A program made the position numbers and the translations under genes. From positions 1 to 64,000 of the forward strand of contig WPDH01000238.1 of the NCBI GenBank assembly GCA_019137255.1: a DNA stretch of 64,000 bases, read 5' to 3'. Each line of letters starts with the position of its first letter. The stretch's first letter is position 1. This DNA is from Corinectria fuckeliana. Taxonomy: Eukaryota; Ascomycota; Sordariomycetes; Hypocreales; Nectriaceae. The notes under the pieces were generated by a model. It saw only the letters and a program-made list of their open reading frames with translations. It was not told where the DNA came from and did no database searches. Shown here piece by piece: positions 23,686 to 35,639 of the stretch.

Positions 23686-25100
23686 ATTCATCCTTGATTA
23701 AATCACGTCCGTTATTGCGCTCTAGATACCAGAAGGATATTGGGTGATTCCATAACTTCCTAACTTTGGGGTTTTACCAGGAATACCAGACTAGCCTCAG
23801 CTGTGGTGATCTCAAGAACAGTACACTCAGACTCGGTCCTACTTGGGCTCTTGTAGTCCAAGAGAGCTAGCTGTTGAACGGGCGGCCAAATGAAGAATTA
23901 ATCGATACCTCTGCTAAACTCGGTGACATTTAAGTAATCCGCAGCATTCTATCTGCATCACGTAGTAGCAGCAATTGCCTTGCTAGTGACTCTGTGCGAG
24001 ATATAGTCCCTAGCCTGCTTACATGGGAAACATGACACTGCTAGTGTTTGTCGAAAACTCTGGCCAGGACTGGATTTCTTAATAATCCAAACCCATCATA
24101 GTCCGCACTTCCCGGCGGTCATGGGAACATTGGCGGGGTAATACATGCTGAGCTGGTAAATGCTTGTTTTACTTCCTGCATCTCCATAGTGAGCATATAG
24201 ATAAGGGGCAGTTCCGATTGAGAACTATCGTCCAATAACGTAAGAAAAGAGCAGCACGGAGCCCAATAGAAGACATGATTAATTGATAGGTAGATAGTAG
24301 TCAACTTATGTAGTCTGTCACAGCTTGGGTTGACCAAAGGTCCAGGGTAGGTGCCTTGGCGAGGTGAGCCGGAGCAAAGCCGTTATGCACAGACCTCTAG
24401 GACCTAGTAGCGAGCAGATCTTCTCTGCGGTAAATCTGTAGTACTCCTCCAAGTAAAGCGACTGGAGATACATTATTACATAAATGTGTATCTATACATA
24501 GTCGATAGCTTGAGTCCTTGTGCACCCGGTGGAATATAACGACCTCGAGGCATATCCTTCTATCCTCGTACGGGTTGACCACCGTCGATGAATTTCAGTT
24601 GGCGGCATGACGGAGATGTTTGGAACGTGCAGCTTACCCCGGTACGTACCCCTACCTTATTCTGGTCCAGGTGGCGGGGCTGAGGCACCGGTGGCAGTTT
24701 GTCACCAAGGGTGACAAATTCTGTCACCCGTTCTGGGGCCATTACCTCATCAACACACTGCCATCCCTCCTCAACCTCCGACTGCCTGCTGCGTCTTCCT
24801 CCCTCCCCCCCAAAAATACTACATACACGGATCTCTCCCCGACGATACATCGCACGAGAGAACCAGTCCAATATCCCGCGACCCTGCGATCTATTCCTCC
24901 ACCCTCGCAGGTTTCTTTCACTTCCTTTCGCCGTCCTTGAACTAGCTGCTTGGTGGGGTTGAGCTCTACCTGGTGCTGGATCCCGCTCGACGACTCCCAA
25001 CCGCCCCGCCACCTCCACGATTCCCTCCCTATCTGCGACAGGCAAGCTGGGGAAGCGAAAGCTCTCCGAAGGGGAGTCACCTACATCCCACAAACGCATC
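23686..25100. other. Intergenic, no gene seen
   Basis: About 1.4 kb between FKBP and the E1 gene. The last ~450 bases are C/T-rich, consistent with the E1 promoter and 5' leader. A coding-looking frame continues upstream of 25101 (ending SPTSHKRI before the E1 ATG) but contains no ATG, so I treat it as leader. Confidence 0.6.
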
Positions 25101-28100
25101 ATGGCTGTGAGTGTAACCTCCTAGCGCGATAACCTCCCCCCGGCAACCCCGCAGAGGACAGCTTTCGTGTCATGATTGCCCCTCCATCATACCCAACCCA
25201 GCAATATTTACCTCGCAACTGGCTTCTCATCACAGGCCAACACGTTACTCTATGCTGACCACAGTGTACTGCTAGGAAACCAAGCTGCCCGAGGTCGACC
25301 TCGCGACTCGGATGCAGGTCGACGAGTCTGTTATCGGACACAACGAAATCGACGAGTCCCTCTACAGCCGACAGCTCTATGTCCTAGGCCACGAGGCCAT
25401 GCGGCGCATGGGCGCTTCCAACGTCCTCATAGTTGGCCTCAAGGGCCTCGGTGTCGAGATCGCCAAGAACATCGCCTTGGCTGGTGTCAAGAGTCTGACT
25501 GTCTACGACCCAACCCCAGTCCACATAGCCGACCTCTCCTCCCAGTTCTTTCTCAAGCCCGAGGACGCTGGGCAGGCCAGAGACGAAGTCACCGCCCCCC
25601 GTTTAGCTGAGCTCAACGCATACACTCCCGTCAAGGTCCATCAGTCCCCCGGGTAAGTTTCTGCCACAGACACTGCGCATTTAGCGCTGCCATGCTGACT
25701 GCCTTATTAGACTTGTCGGCGAGAATCTCTCCCAGTTCGACAAGTACCAAGTCGTTGTCTTGACCAATGTACCCATCGACCAGCAGAAGGCCATCGCTGA
25801 TTACTGCCATACCAAGGGCATCTACGTTGTCATCGCTGATACCTTCGGTCTTTTCGGCTCCCTGTTCTGCGATTTCGGCGAGAAGTTCACCGTTATGGAC
25901 CCTACCGGCGAAACCCCTCTAAGCGGGATCATCGCAGGAATCGACGAGGAGGGCCTGGTATCAGCCCTCGACGAGACCCGACACGGCCTGGAGGATGGCG
26001 ACTACGTGACATTCACCGAGGTCGAGGGTATGGAGGCCCTGAATGGCGCCGAGCCCCGCAAGATTACGGTCAAGGGCCCTTACACATTCTCGATTGGTGA
26101 TGTGTCCGGTCTCGGCCAGTACAAGCGCGGTGGTATGTACATGCAGGTCAAGATGCCCCAGGTTGTCAACTTCAAGACCTTCACCAGTGCGTTGAAGGAA
26201 CCGGAGTTCCTGATTTCCGACTTTGCCAAGTTTGACCGACCCGCACAACTTCACCTCGGGTTCCAGTCTCTCCACGCTTTCCAAATTGCCAAGAAGAGGC
26301 TCCCCAACCCGATGGACGACGAGGACGCGGCCATCGTTCTCGGCGCAGCCAAGAGATTTGCCGAGGAGGAGGGCATGGATATTGAGCTGGACGAGAAGCT
26401 GCTGAAGGAGCTGAGCTACCAGGCTATGGGCGATCTCAACCCGATGGCTGCCTTCTTTGGTGGTATCACGGCACAGGAGATCCTCAAGGCGGTCTCCGGA
26501 AAATTCCAGCCTGTTAAGCAGTGGATGTACTTTGACTCGCTTGAGTCTTTGCCCACGTCTACGAAGCGATCGGTCGAGCTGTGCAAGCCCACCAACAGCC
26601 GTTACGACGGCCAGATCGCCGTTTTCGGTATCGAGTACCAGAACAAGATTGCGAACCTCAAGCAGTTCCTCGTTGGTGCTGGTGCTATCGGATGTGAGAT
26701 GCTCAAGAACTGGGCAATGATCGGCCTAGGTACCGGCCCTGAGGGCAAGATCTGGGTGACGGATATGGACAGTATTGAGCGAAGCAACCTGAACCGACAG
26801 TTCCTCTTCCGTGCCGCCGATGTTGGCCAAATGAAGAGTGACTGCGCGGCTAGGGCTGTCCAGCGAATGAACCCTGATTTGGAAGGCCACATTGAGACTC
26901 TCAAGGAACGCGTTAGTCCCGAGACCGAGAACGTTTTCAACGAGACCTTTTGGCAGAACCTGGATGGCGTGACCAACGCCTTGGACAATGTGGAGGCGCG
27001 TACATACGTGGACCGACGATGCGTCTTCTTCCGCAAGCCTCTGCTCGAGAGCGGTACCCTCGGAACCAAGGGCAACACGCAAGTTGTGCTCCCTCACCTC
27101 ACCGAGTCGTACTCCTCTTCGCAGGACCCCCCCGAGAAGGAGTTCCCTATGTGCACTATCCGCAGTTTCCCCAATCGCATCGAGCACACCATTGCCTGGT
27201 CTAAGGAGTATATGTTTGAGAGGTCCTTCGTCAAGGCGCCCCAAACTGTCAACCTGTACCTGACTCAGCCCAACTTCATCGAGACGACCCTGAAGCAGGG
27301 CGGCAACCAGAAGGATACGCTGGAGACTATCCGCAACTACCTAACCACCGAGCGACCTCGAACCTTTGAGGACTGCATCGCCTGGGCCCGTATGCTCTTT
27401 GAGACCGAGTTCGCCAACAAGATTCAGCAGCTGCTGTACAACTTCCCCAAGGACGTCGAGACCTCGACTGGCACCCTGTTCTGGTCCGGCCCCAAGCGTG
27501 CTCCCGACCCTCTCAAGTTCGATCCCAACAACGCCACCCACTTCGGGTTCATTGTGGCGGCAGCGAACCTGCATGCCTTCAACTACAACATCAAGTCACC
27601 TGGTACTGACAAGTCTATCTACCTGCGCGAGCTGGAGAACGTCATTGTGCCTGACTTCTCCCCCGACTCAAGCATTAAGATCCAAGCAGATGACAAGGAG
27701 CCTGTAAGTGATTCTGAGTCCAGTTTACGCGATAATATGCTGACCCACATGAAGGACCCGAATGCCAGCGCCTTTGACGACAACGACGAGCTGGACAAGC
27801 TCACTGCTAGCCTACCTTCGCCTAACACTCTGTCTGGCTTCCAGCTGGTGCCTGTCGACTTTGAGAAGGATGACGACTCGAACCACCACATCGACTTCAT
27901 CACCGCTTGCAGCAACCTGAGAGCAGAGAACTACAAGATTGAGCCCGCAGACCGACACAAGACCAAGTTCATCGCGGGCAAGATTATTCCCGCCATCGCC
28001 ACGACTACTGCCTTAGTCACCGGCCTGGTAGTCCTTGAGCTATACAAGATCATCGACGGCAAGACGGACGTGGAGCAGTACAAGAACGGGTTCATCAACC

Positions 28101-28483
28101 TGGCCCTGCCCTTCTTCGGGTTCAGCGAGCCGATTGCCAGCCCCAAGGTTGAGTACAAGGGACCTAATGGCAAGGTGACTCTTGACAAGATCTGGGATCG
28201 ATTTGAGTTGGAGGATGTGACCCTTCAGGAGCTGCTGGACAACTTCAAGGAGCGCGGTCTGACTGTTAGTATGTTGAGCTCGGGCGTCAGTCTCCTGTAC
28301 GCGTCCTTCTTCCCTGCGGCGAAGCTCAAGGAGCGATACGCTCTCAAGCTCAGCCAGTTGGTTGAGACGATCTCCAAGAAGCCCATTCCTTCGCACCAGA
28401 AGGAGGTTATCTTTGAGATTGTCGCAGAGGATCTGGACGAGGAGGATGTGGAGGTGCCTTACATCAAGGTGAAGGTTGCGTAA
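25101..28483 (+). CDS. UBA1: Ubiquitin-activating enzyme E1
   Basis: Exons 25101-25106, 25276-25652, 25711-27703 and 27755-28483 (1034 aa, the usual E1 length). Exon 1 contributes only Met-Ala before ETKLPEVDLATRMQVDES. The inactive adenylation half begins NEIDESLYSRQLYVLGHEAM. The active half has the ATP-binding loop LVGAGAIGCEMLKNWAMIG. The catalytic Cys lies in PMCTIRSFPN (about residue 609), and the C-terminal ubiquitin-fold domain ends EEDVEVPYIKVKV. It adenylates ubiquitin and passes it as a thioester to E2 enzymes, in nucleus and cytosol. Intron 3 (27704-27754, 51 bp, GTAAGT/GCTGAC/AAG) is in frame and stop-free, so a naive reading frame runs through it; removing it joins DDKEP to DPNASAFDDNDELD, as in other E1s. 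Confidence 0.96.
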
Positions 28484-29176
28484 AGCGGTCGATGTGTACA
28501 GTTTGGCAGGAATAGATGGCAACAGAGGAGTGAAGACTGTGGCCAAGGTGCAATAGAGCACGGCCTGAACGCATGGATGATGCATAAAGATAGATGAATT
28601 TTACACTCTGGCTATGTGTTGCGATGCAAGACTGAATGAATTCGTGTTAGGACCAGGAACTGCGGGGCTACAATACAGCAGTTGAGAACATTGTGGATAC
28701 GGTTGATTCTGGATCGATGACATGAGGGTGTAGGTAGGTAGGTAGTTAGTGTGTACGTTGTTTCAACTGCTAAAATGTATAACTATATGCTGGTAAAGGC
28801 GCAAGACGAAAAGCTCCGATGTGCAGCGAAGTTCTAAACACTGGGCTTGAGACATAAGTCGCTTCCTGACGCTGCGTTACCAAGCACTTCGTCATGCTGG
28901 GCCGAAAGCGGGGTGGTTGCGCTCTGGATTGGCTTACGCCAACATTATCAATGCGAAATGGTGCGTAGTTATTCGCACTACTAAGCAAGTAAAAGGTACC
29001 TACACTAGGACACGCGCTTGGTGGCTATCTGTAGTGAGTGGTGTATCAGTACGTTAGCTAGGTAGGTACTTGGGTGATCGATTTTGTGGTGAGGGGCGTG
29101 TTGCTGAGAAAGTCTTAGTGAGCATATATATAGACGTGCAGTCGCTGGTTATCGACGATCCGTTCCCTCTTTTCAA
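28484..29176. other. Intergenic, no gene seen
   Basis: Roughly 0.7 kb between the E1 stop and the glutathione-transferase start. It has gtag-repeat words near 28733-28745 and aggtaggta near 29060, but no gene. Confidence 0.6.
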
Positions 29177-30458
29177 ATGTCGACGCAGAGACTCAGCATT
29201 CGAGCATTTAGAGCTTGCAACGAGAACATTCAACAACAACAACTTCACCTTAGGCGAATTGCTTCGTATCCGAAGACTTTGGCTTTTGCACGTCAACTGT
29301 CGTCATCGACATCACCGTCACCTAATACCAGAACCAATACCTGTTTATTCGGATATCAAACCAGGATGGTGAGTTGCTGTCATTCCGGGATCTCGTCCCA
29401 AACCGTATACAATTGAGATGGCTGACACGACTCTGCGGTAGGCCAGCACCACCGCCAAAGTCACCGACTGGGTCTTGCCCGGCGACAAGTCTGGCGAGTT
29501 CAAGCGCCAGGTCAGCTCGTTCCGTGACTTCATCTCGCGCGAGGCCGGCGCCCAGTACCCGCCCGAGAAGGGCCGCTACCACCTCTACGTCAGCTACGCC
29601 TGCCCGTGGGCGCACCGCACCCTCATCGCCCGCAAGCTCAAGGGCCTCGAGGACATTGTCTCCTTCTCCGTCGTCCACTGGAAGCTCGGCCAGGGCGGCT
29701 GGCGCTTCGCGACGGCCGACGAGAGCGACATCCCCGGCGAGAACGTGGTGCCCGACCCGAACGAGGGCCACGAGAAGTTCACGCACCTGAGCGACCTGTA
29801 CTTCGAGTCCGAGGCCGACTTCCAGGGCCGGTACACGGTGCCGGTGCTGTACGACAAGAAGACGAAGCGTATTGTTAGCAACGAGAGCAGCGAGATCCTG
29901 CGCATGCTGAACACCGAGTTCGACGGCCTCATCGACGACAAGTACAAGGCCGTCCAGCTGTACCCCGAGGAGCTGCGCGAGAAGATCGAGGAAACGCACA
30001 AGTGGACCTACGACCTGATCAACAACGGCGTGTACAAGTCGGGCTTCGCCACGACGAGCGAGGCGTACGAGCGCAACGTGGTGGCCCTGTTCGAGGCGCT
30101 GGACCGCGCGGAGAAGCACCTGGCGGAGCAGAAGGACGGGCCGTTCTACTTCGGGTCCACCGTCACCGAGGCCGACGTGCGGCTGTACGTGACCATCGTC
30201 CGGTTCGACCCCGTGTACGTGCAGCACTTCAAGTGCAACATCCGCGACATTCGGTCGGGGTACCCGGCGCTGCACCGGTGGATGCGCAACCTGTACTGGA
30301 CGCAGCCGGCGTTTGGGGAGACGACGCAGTTCGACCACATCAAGTGGCACTACACGCGCAGCCACACGCAGATCAACCCGCTGAGCATCACCCCCTTGGG
30401 ACCGCTGCCGCATATCCTGCCGCTGGAGGAGGAGGTGCCCGCCGCTGCGAGGAAGTGA
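29177..30458 (+). CDS. Omega-class glutathione transferase / glutathionyl-hydroquinone reductase (ECM4-like)
   Basis: Exons 29177-29368 and 29442-30458 (402 aa). The enzyme body carries the thiol active site SYACPWAHR with its catalytic Cys, the glutathione-binding VPVLYD and NESSEILRM segments, and the C-terminal helical domain ending in HTQINPLSITPLGP. This is the xenobiotic-reductase/ECM4 family, which reduces glutathionyl-hydroquinones and deglutathionylates substrates. The first ATG gives a 63-residue leader (MSTQRLSIRAFRACNENIQQ onward) with basic amphipathic character, a likely mitochondrial presequence. The last codon of exon 1 is itself an ATG, so starting there would give a 339-residue cytosolic form beginning MASTTAKVTDW. 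The intron falls exactly at the leader/enzyme boundary. Confidence 0.92.
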
Positions 30459-32116
30459 CGGGGGGGTTTGAAGCTGGGAGGGTTGTGGGTCGAGGCATGG
30501 AAACAGACTGTTGACTACTAGGAAGCTACATACTGTAATAGTTAGTTACTGGATGCCTCAATCTGATGAACGATTCAAACTACGAAGGCATGCAAGACCA
30601 TGACGAGGTGATCTACCGTGTATAGTGTTGAGGCAGTGGTTTACTGGGCGAGGCTCATCGACAGTTGATCAGTGCTGAGGTGCACCGATGCTTTATCGAT
30701 AATGGATAATGACCCAGACCAGCCAGCCAGCGCCGGGTTTCTGGTAGCTTCAGTGGGGTCCGAGCCAGTGAAGTGAACGGTGGGCCAAGACAGACAGACC
30801 TAAGTAGCAAGAAAAGGCTCCAGCTAGCTTACCTACCAACCTACTTGCGTAATCTAGTATCTAGGCTAGACCTAATACCAGGCTTCATCCGGAACAATAC
30901 GTCAAGAAAATCGAGGGCCCAGTAAGCTACTAGCAGAGGTCGAGGAATCCGAGAATCAACACTCGCCAGTAGGGACGGGTGTGGTGTCGGGAGGGCAGCT
31001 GACCTGGCACCGGTACCTCTGCGCCAGTGACGTGTTTGTACCCGGTGAGGTAGTAAGCTAGACTACTCCCTCCTCAGCTGAGCGAATGCGTCCTCGCAGC
31101 GGGTCCAGGTGAGGTGTGCTGGTCAGCAGGCTCGCTGGGGGGGCCCTAGCAGCCTGGAGCGTAGTGGAGTTGGCCACTGGAAGCCATGACTCCTGTAGGC
31201 GGCGGGGTACCTGGACCAGTACCCGATGACAGCTGCGCGGCCAGGTACCACCTACCTGCATTTACGGCAGCACCTCCACGAGGGCTCCAAGCCACTGTTC
31301 TCTCCCGTCCATCCAGTCATCAATCAACCCAAAACCCATCACCAAAAAACAACACCCACACACACCACAACACACGCAAGCACCTCCAACCAAACACACT
31401 CTCCTACTCCTCGAAACACCACCAGCCCCAACGCTCAACCCTCACCCACCCGACGCCGACGCCGACAAACTCGTATTCTTTCGCCGACAGTGACTCTCGC
31501 ATCGCACCGCAGCGCATACGCGACGCCAAATACTCCTGGCCTTCTGTGGCCGCCTAGACTTAACCCCCCCTGCCAGGTGTCCCTGCTGCCCCTGCGACCC
31601 TGCGCCGAAAGCCAACGAATCATCCCGACTACCCTCCCTCCCTCGACCTCACGCTCGCCCTCACTCTCCGCCCTTCGCAGCCTTGGCTGGTGGCTCCAGA
31701 ACTGCCAGCCTAATACCGGCCTCGCCTCTCCTCTCCTTCTCCTTCGCCGCATCGCCTTTGCAGTGTTCTCCATTACTGCATCTTCCTCTTGTCTCTCGCC
31801 ATCATACCTACCTAGGTGCCCGACTACCTAGCACCTAACCAACCGACCAACCCTTATCCTATCTAAAATCACACTCACATTCACGTCCACGACTACAACC
31901 TCGACTCAATTCTCAAACTTTCCTCGACATTCCACACTCACCTCTCACCTCAATCACCGAAAAGCCCACTCAGCAACGATTCAGCCGCCGGCTCAATCTC
32001 CCGCAACCTTTCTCTGACTGCGCACACGAACCCACTTCTTAATATCTTCCGCACTCCTTTCCTTGTGCGACGATCGCTTCCCATCGGATGCGCATCGCAT
32101 CGCAAACCCTCAAACA
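30459..32116. other. Long intergenic region, probably including an extended 5' leader
   Basis: About 1.65 kb before the 4E-T-like gene. From about 31300 to 32110 it is strongly C/A- and C/T-rich on the plus strand, with long stretches poor in G, typical of a fungal promoter plus long 5' UTR. Open frames here reflect this composition and show no domain. Confidence 0.6.
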
Positions 32117-34652
32117 ATGGCTCTCCGATATGAAGCCGCAGACCTCCTGCACCTGCGGGACTCGTCGCTATGTATAAGACCGCCGAACCTCCCTCCTGCC
32201 GAGGAGTGGATGGGGTGAGTTGCCACAGCTGTCCCATCTGCCACCGCTAGTCTTCTGACACTCCTCTAGCCCACCAGCCGATCAAGTCCGTACTCAGACC
32301 AAAACTCTCAACGACCGACCACGATCAAATGACAATGCCATCCTCGATCAGGGTCCCCGACGAAGTGGCCTCGAGCGACATGTATCGCGAAACAGTGCTA
32401 GTCCGTTGCCCTGCAAATAACCCCCGCATGTCCAGGTCGATTTGCTAACACGTCCCCCCCCATTAGACCCCGAAGACATAGTCTTTGCACCTCCTCGGAT
32501 GGCTTTTGCCTCCGCGTCCGCTCGAGGGAACAAATCCATTGATGACAAGACTATCAAGGACTCCGATGCCGTAGGTCGATTCGGCAACTTCCGAAGTCGC
32601 AATGGCGACGCCGAGGCTGAGCGCTTCCGGGAAACACGTCCTGCCAATGGATTTCGCCGCCGTGAGGGTGAAGGAGAGTCTGAAGGCTGGAGCACAGTCA
32701 AGCCGCGCAAGAGTTTCGGCCACGAAGGCGCTGAGCGCTTCCATGGCCGCATGGGCGGCAACTTCCGAGACGACAAGCGACAGCCCAGAGAACGAGATGA
32801 CCGCGAGATTTCCCGAGATCGTCCCGCACGCAACTTTGACAACTTCACTCGCGATAGGGATGGGGACGATGCCGATGCTCGAGCCCGCAACGGGCTTAAT
32901 CGGGGCAAGATCGAGCCGTGGTTCAAGAACGAGCCCACCTCGAACTCGAACAACGAAGGCCTCGCCCCCGAGAAGCGAGAACGCATCGATCGTGCCAAGA
33001 GCTGGAGAGACCGTGACAAGGATGCCGAAGCTGTCGACGATCGCAACAGTGGCCGAACACAAACGCATGAGAGACGATGGGGCCGCGATCGTGACCAACG
33101 AGTCGAACGAGAGCCCGAATGGCTCGACGAACCACTTGAGGAGCATCCTGAAGCGCATACACAGCAAGACTTCCAGAAGTGGATGGAGGAGATGAAGAAG
33201 GCCAAGAACCGTGCGCCCTCGGCTCCCGGCAAGCCAGACCCCGTCGAGTCGATCCCAGCCCCCGTCGAAGTTGAGAAGCCCGCTATCCAGTCCGCTCCGG
33301 CTGTTGAAGCTGGCCCGGATAAGTTTTTCATGGCCTTTGGTGGATCTAAATCAGGTTTCGAGGCTTCGACCCCCGGTGAACCCACGGAGGCTGCAAACAA
33401 GTCCAAGATCGCCGGGAAGTCGTCTCGGTTTACCTCGTTCTTCTCTCATGCTCAGGAAGAGGTGCGAGGAAGACCGGAACCTCCTCCTCAGATGACCGCT
33501 CCTCCCATGAGTGCACCCCCATTGACTGGACCTCCAATGACCGGCCCCCCGATGACTGGGCCGCCTATGAACGGAATCCCCTTCCCTATGGGCGGCGGCC
33601 CGGCACCTCCACACGCGCCCGAGGAAGAGAAGCAAGCTTTCCAGCAGCTTCTCATGAAGCTCCAGAAGCAGACGATGAGCGCAACTCCACCTGGCCCTTC
33701 ACCTTTCGCGGCGCCCCCGCGCGGCGGCCCTTTGGACGGAGGAAAACCGCACCACATGACCTCGCCAGAGCCGCCATTCCAACAGTACGGGAGTGACCGA
33801 CGAATGGAGGGACTGCCAATGGGTAGACCACCGCCGCAGCACGTACAGGAGATTCTGGCTCCCCGGCCGCAGCCACAGGCTCGTCCCGAGCAGCTCCTGC
33901 AGGACCTTGTCGGCCAGCGCCAGCGTGCCCCGAGCCAGCCCTCGGGACGCCCTGAGATTGCCCGCAACAACAGCAACACGGAGTTTTTGATGAACCTCAT
34001 GAGGGCGCCGCCAGATGCCCAGCGCAACGACCTGCTCATGCGCATGGCGCAACAGCCCCAAAAGCAGCCGCAGATGCCGATGCCCCACGACCGCGAACCA
34101 GACTTCTCGAGAGACCCGAGAGACGCCCAGCGCCAGATGCGCCCTCAGCCACCGCCCGGCTTCCCCATGGATGAGCCCTATCGCACCGCCGACCCCGACG
34201 CTCGACCCAACCAGCCGACTCAGATCCTGCAGCGCCCGCCGCCACCTCCTGGACTAGACCAGATGCCGCCCAGCTGGATGCCCGGCGGAGGCCAGATGCC
34301 TCCTCCCGTCCAGCGTGGACCCATGATCCCTCCCCCTGGACTCGCAGGTGGCCCCGGCGGCCCCAGCGGTCACAACGGGCCCAACCGCAACATGCCCATG
34401 CCTCACATGTTCCCCCCGAACTTCCCTCCCGGCGCCATGCCCCCCCTCGAGGCCATGGGCGGCATGCCACCCCGCAACATGCCTCCACCCCCGCCGGGCT
34501 TCTTTGGCGGCCCGCCCCACGGGTTCATTCCCCCGGGTCTCGGCGGCTACAACGGCCCTCCCGTGCCTGAGTATGCCGGAGTGCCCTTTGAAGGTCGTGG
34601 CATGCCCCCGAATGGTAACCACGGCCGCGGCGCTGCCTATGGCAGGCCTTAA
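32117..34652 (+). CDS. 4E-T-like eIF4E-binding, proline-rich protein
   Basis: Exons 32117-32214, 32270-32400 and 32467-34652 (804 aa). The first residues MALRYEAADLLHLRDS contain the canonical eIF4E-binding motif Y-x4-L-hydrophobic (Y5, L10, L11), as at the start of metazoan 4E-T. The next ~250 residues are Arg/Asp/Glu-rich and include SEGWSTVKPRKSFG and EPEWLDEPLEEH, again 4E-T-like. The C-terminal half is a Pro/Met/Gly-rich disordered tail with tandem GPPMTGPPMTGPPM units. It is inferred to bind the cap-binding protein and to act in mRNA repression, decay or P-bodies. The second donor is ambiguous between GTGCTA at 32395 and GTCCGT at 32401; both keep the frame and I chose the latter. Confidence 0.78.
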
Positions 34653-35639
34653 ATCTGTCACCTCTCACACCAACTTCGGTGGTCGATGCTTGACAAATCA
34701 CATTCGCAAATGTGTCGAGCATGTACGAAAATCACAGCCTGTCGAGAAGAATCTCAGAACCCTCACCTACTACAACAACTACAACAACTACTACAATACG
34801 ATTGCTTTTTTTTCTTCTGAACTTTTCCTCAAAGGCACGGGGACAAATCTGGGGAAGGCACCCCTCTGCATCTTGTGGGACCAGGAGGTCCTTTTGTTTG
34901 AGTCTTTTTTTTGATTCCGTTTTGTACTTTGGGAAGCACGGCGATGGGCAAGGGGGCAGACGTCGGCCGAGTAGCTCTAGGTGGGGTTCAATGGGATTTT
35001 GATTGACAGGCGGCCTTTTTGGGTGTCTTGATTATCGGTGTGAGGTCCGATACACTTGTATGAACTCGTGGATGTGGTGTCTTAACATGTAAAACCAACA
35101 TCTGCTCAAGTGGCAGCCAAGTGTCACCATAGCATGACATAGCAATATCAAAAAAAAAGTAAGGGCAGGATGCCAGTTTTCCCAGGAGATAGATTATTAT
35201 TGTCTCAATCGACAGGTGTATGTATATGCACGTCAACAGGAGGGCTCTGTATACCAAGTCACGGCCTATGTATGCCCCTTTATTGCACCCAATCATGCAG
35301 TCCAATCCGAGAGAGTGGTCAACCCAAGACGCGGAATTTTTCCATGGGGGAGACAGTGGATTTAGGCGGTGGTGACCTGAGAACGCGAAAGAACAAAAAA
35401 AGAACGGAAATAATAATCAACGCCGCGCTCCGGAAGTCGTAACCAAAGTGCACCGAAACCGTCCCGTTTACCCAACCGCCCGGGGCACATAGGAGGGGAC
35501 TCGGCCGAGAGAGCCAAGGAAACAGTCCTTGATCCTTTCATCATGGCTGCTCCCCGCTGTGCGTCGTCGCTGTCGACGACTGACTGCTGCTGCCTGCCTT
35601 TCGCCTGGGCCCCAAGGAACCGCCGCTGCTGGGAGAGCC
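34653..35639. other. Convergent intergenic region, no gene seen
   Basis: Tail-to-tail region between the 4E-T-like gene and SEC1. It contains the 3' UTRs, including a caacta repeat stretch near 34770-34795. No gene is seen. Confidence 0.6.
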
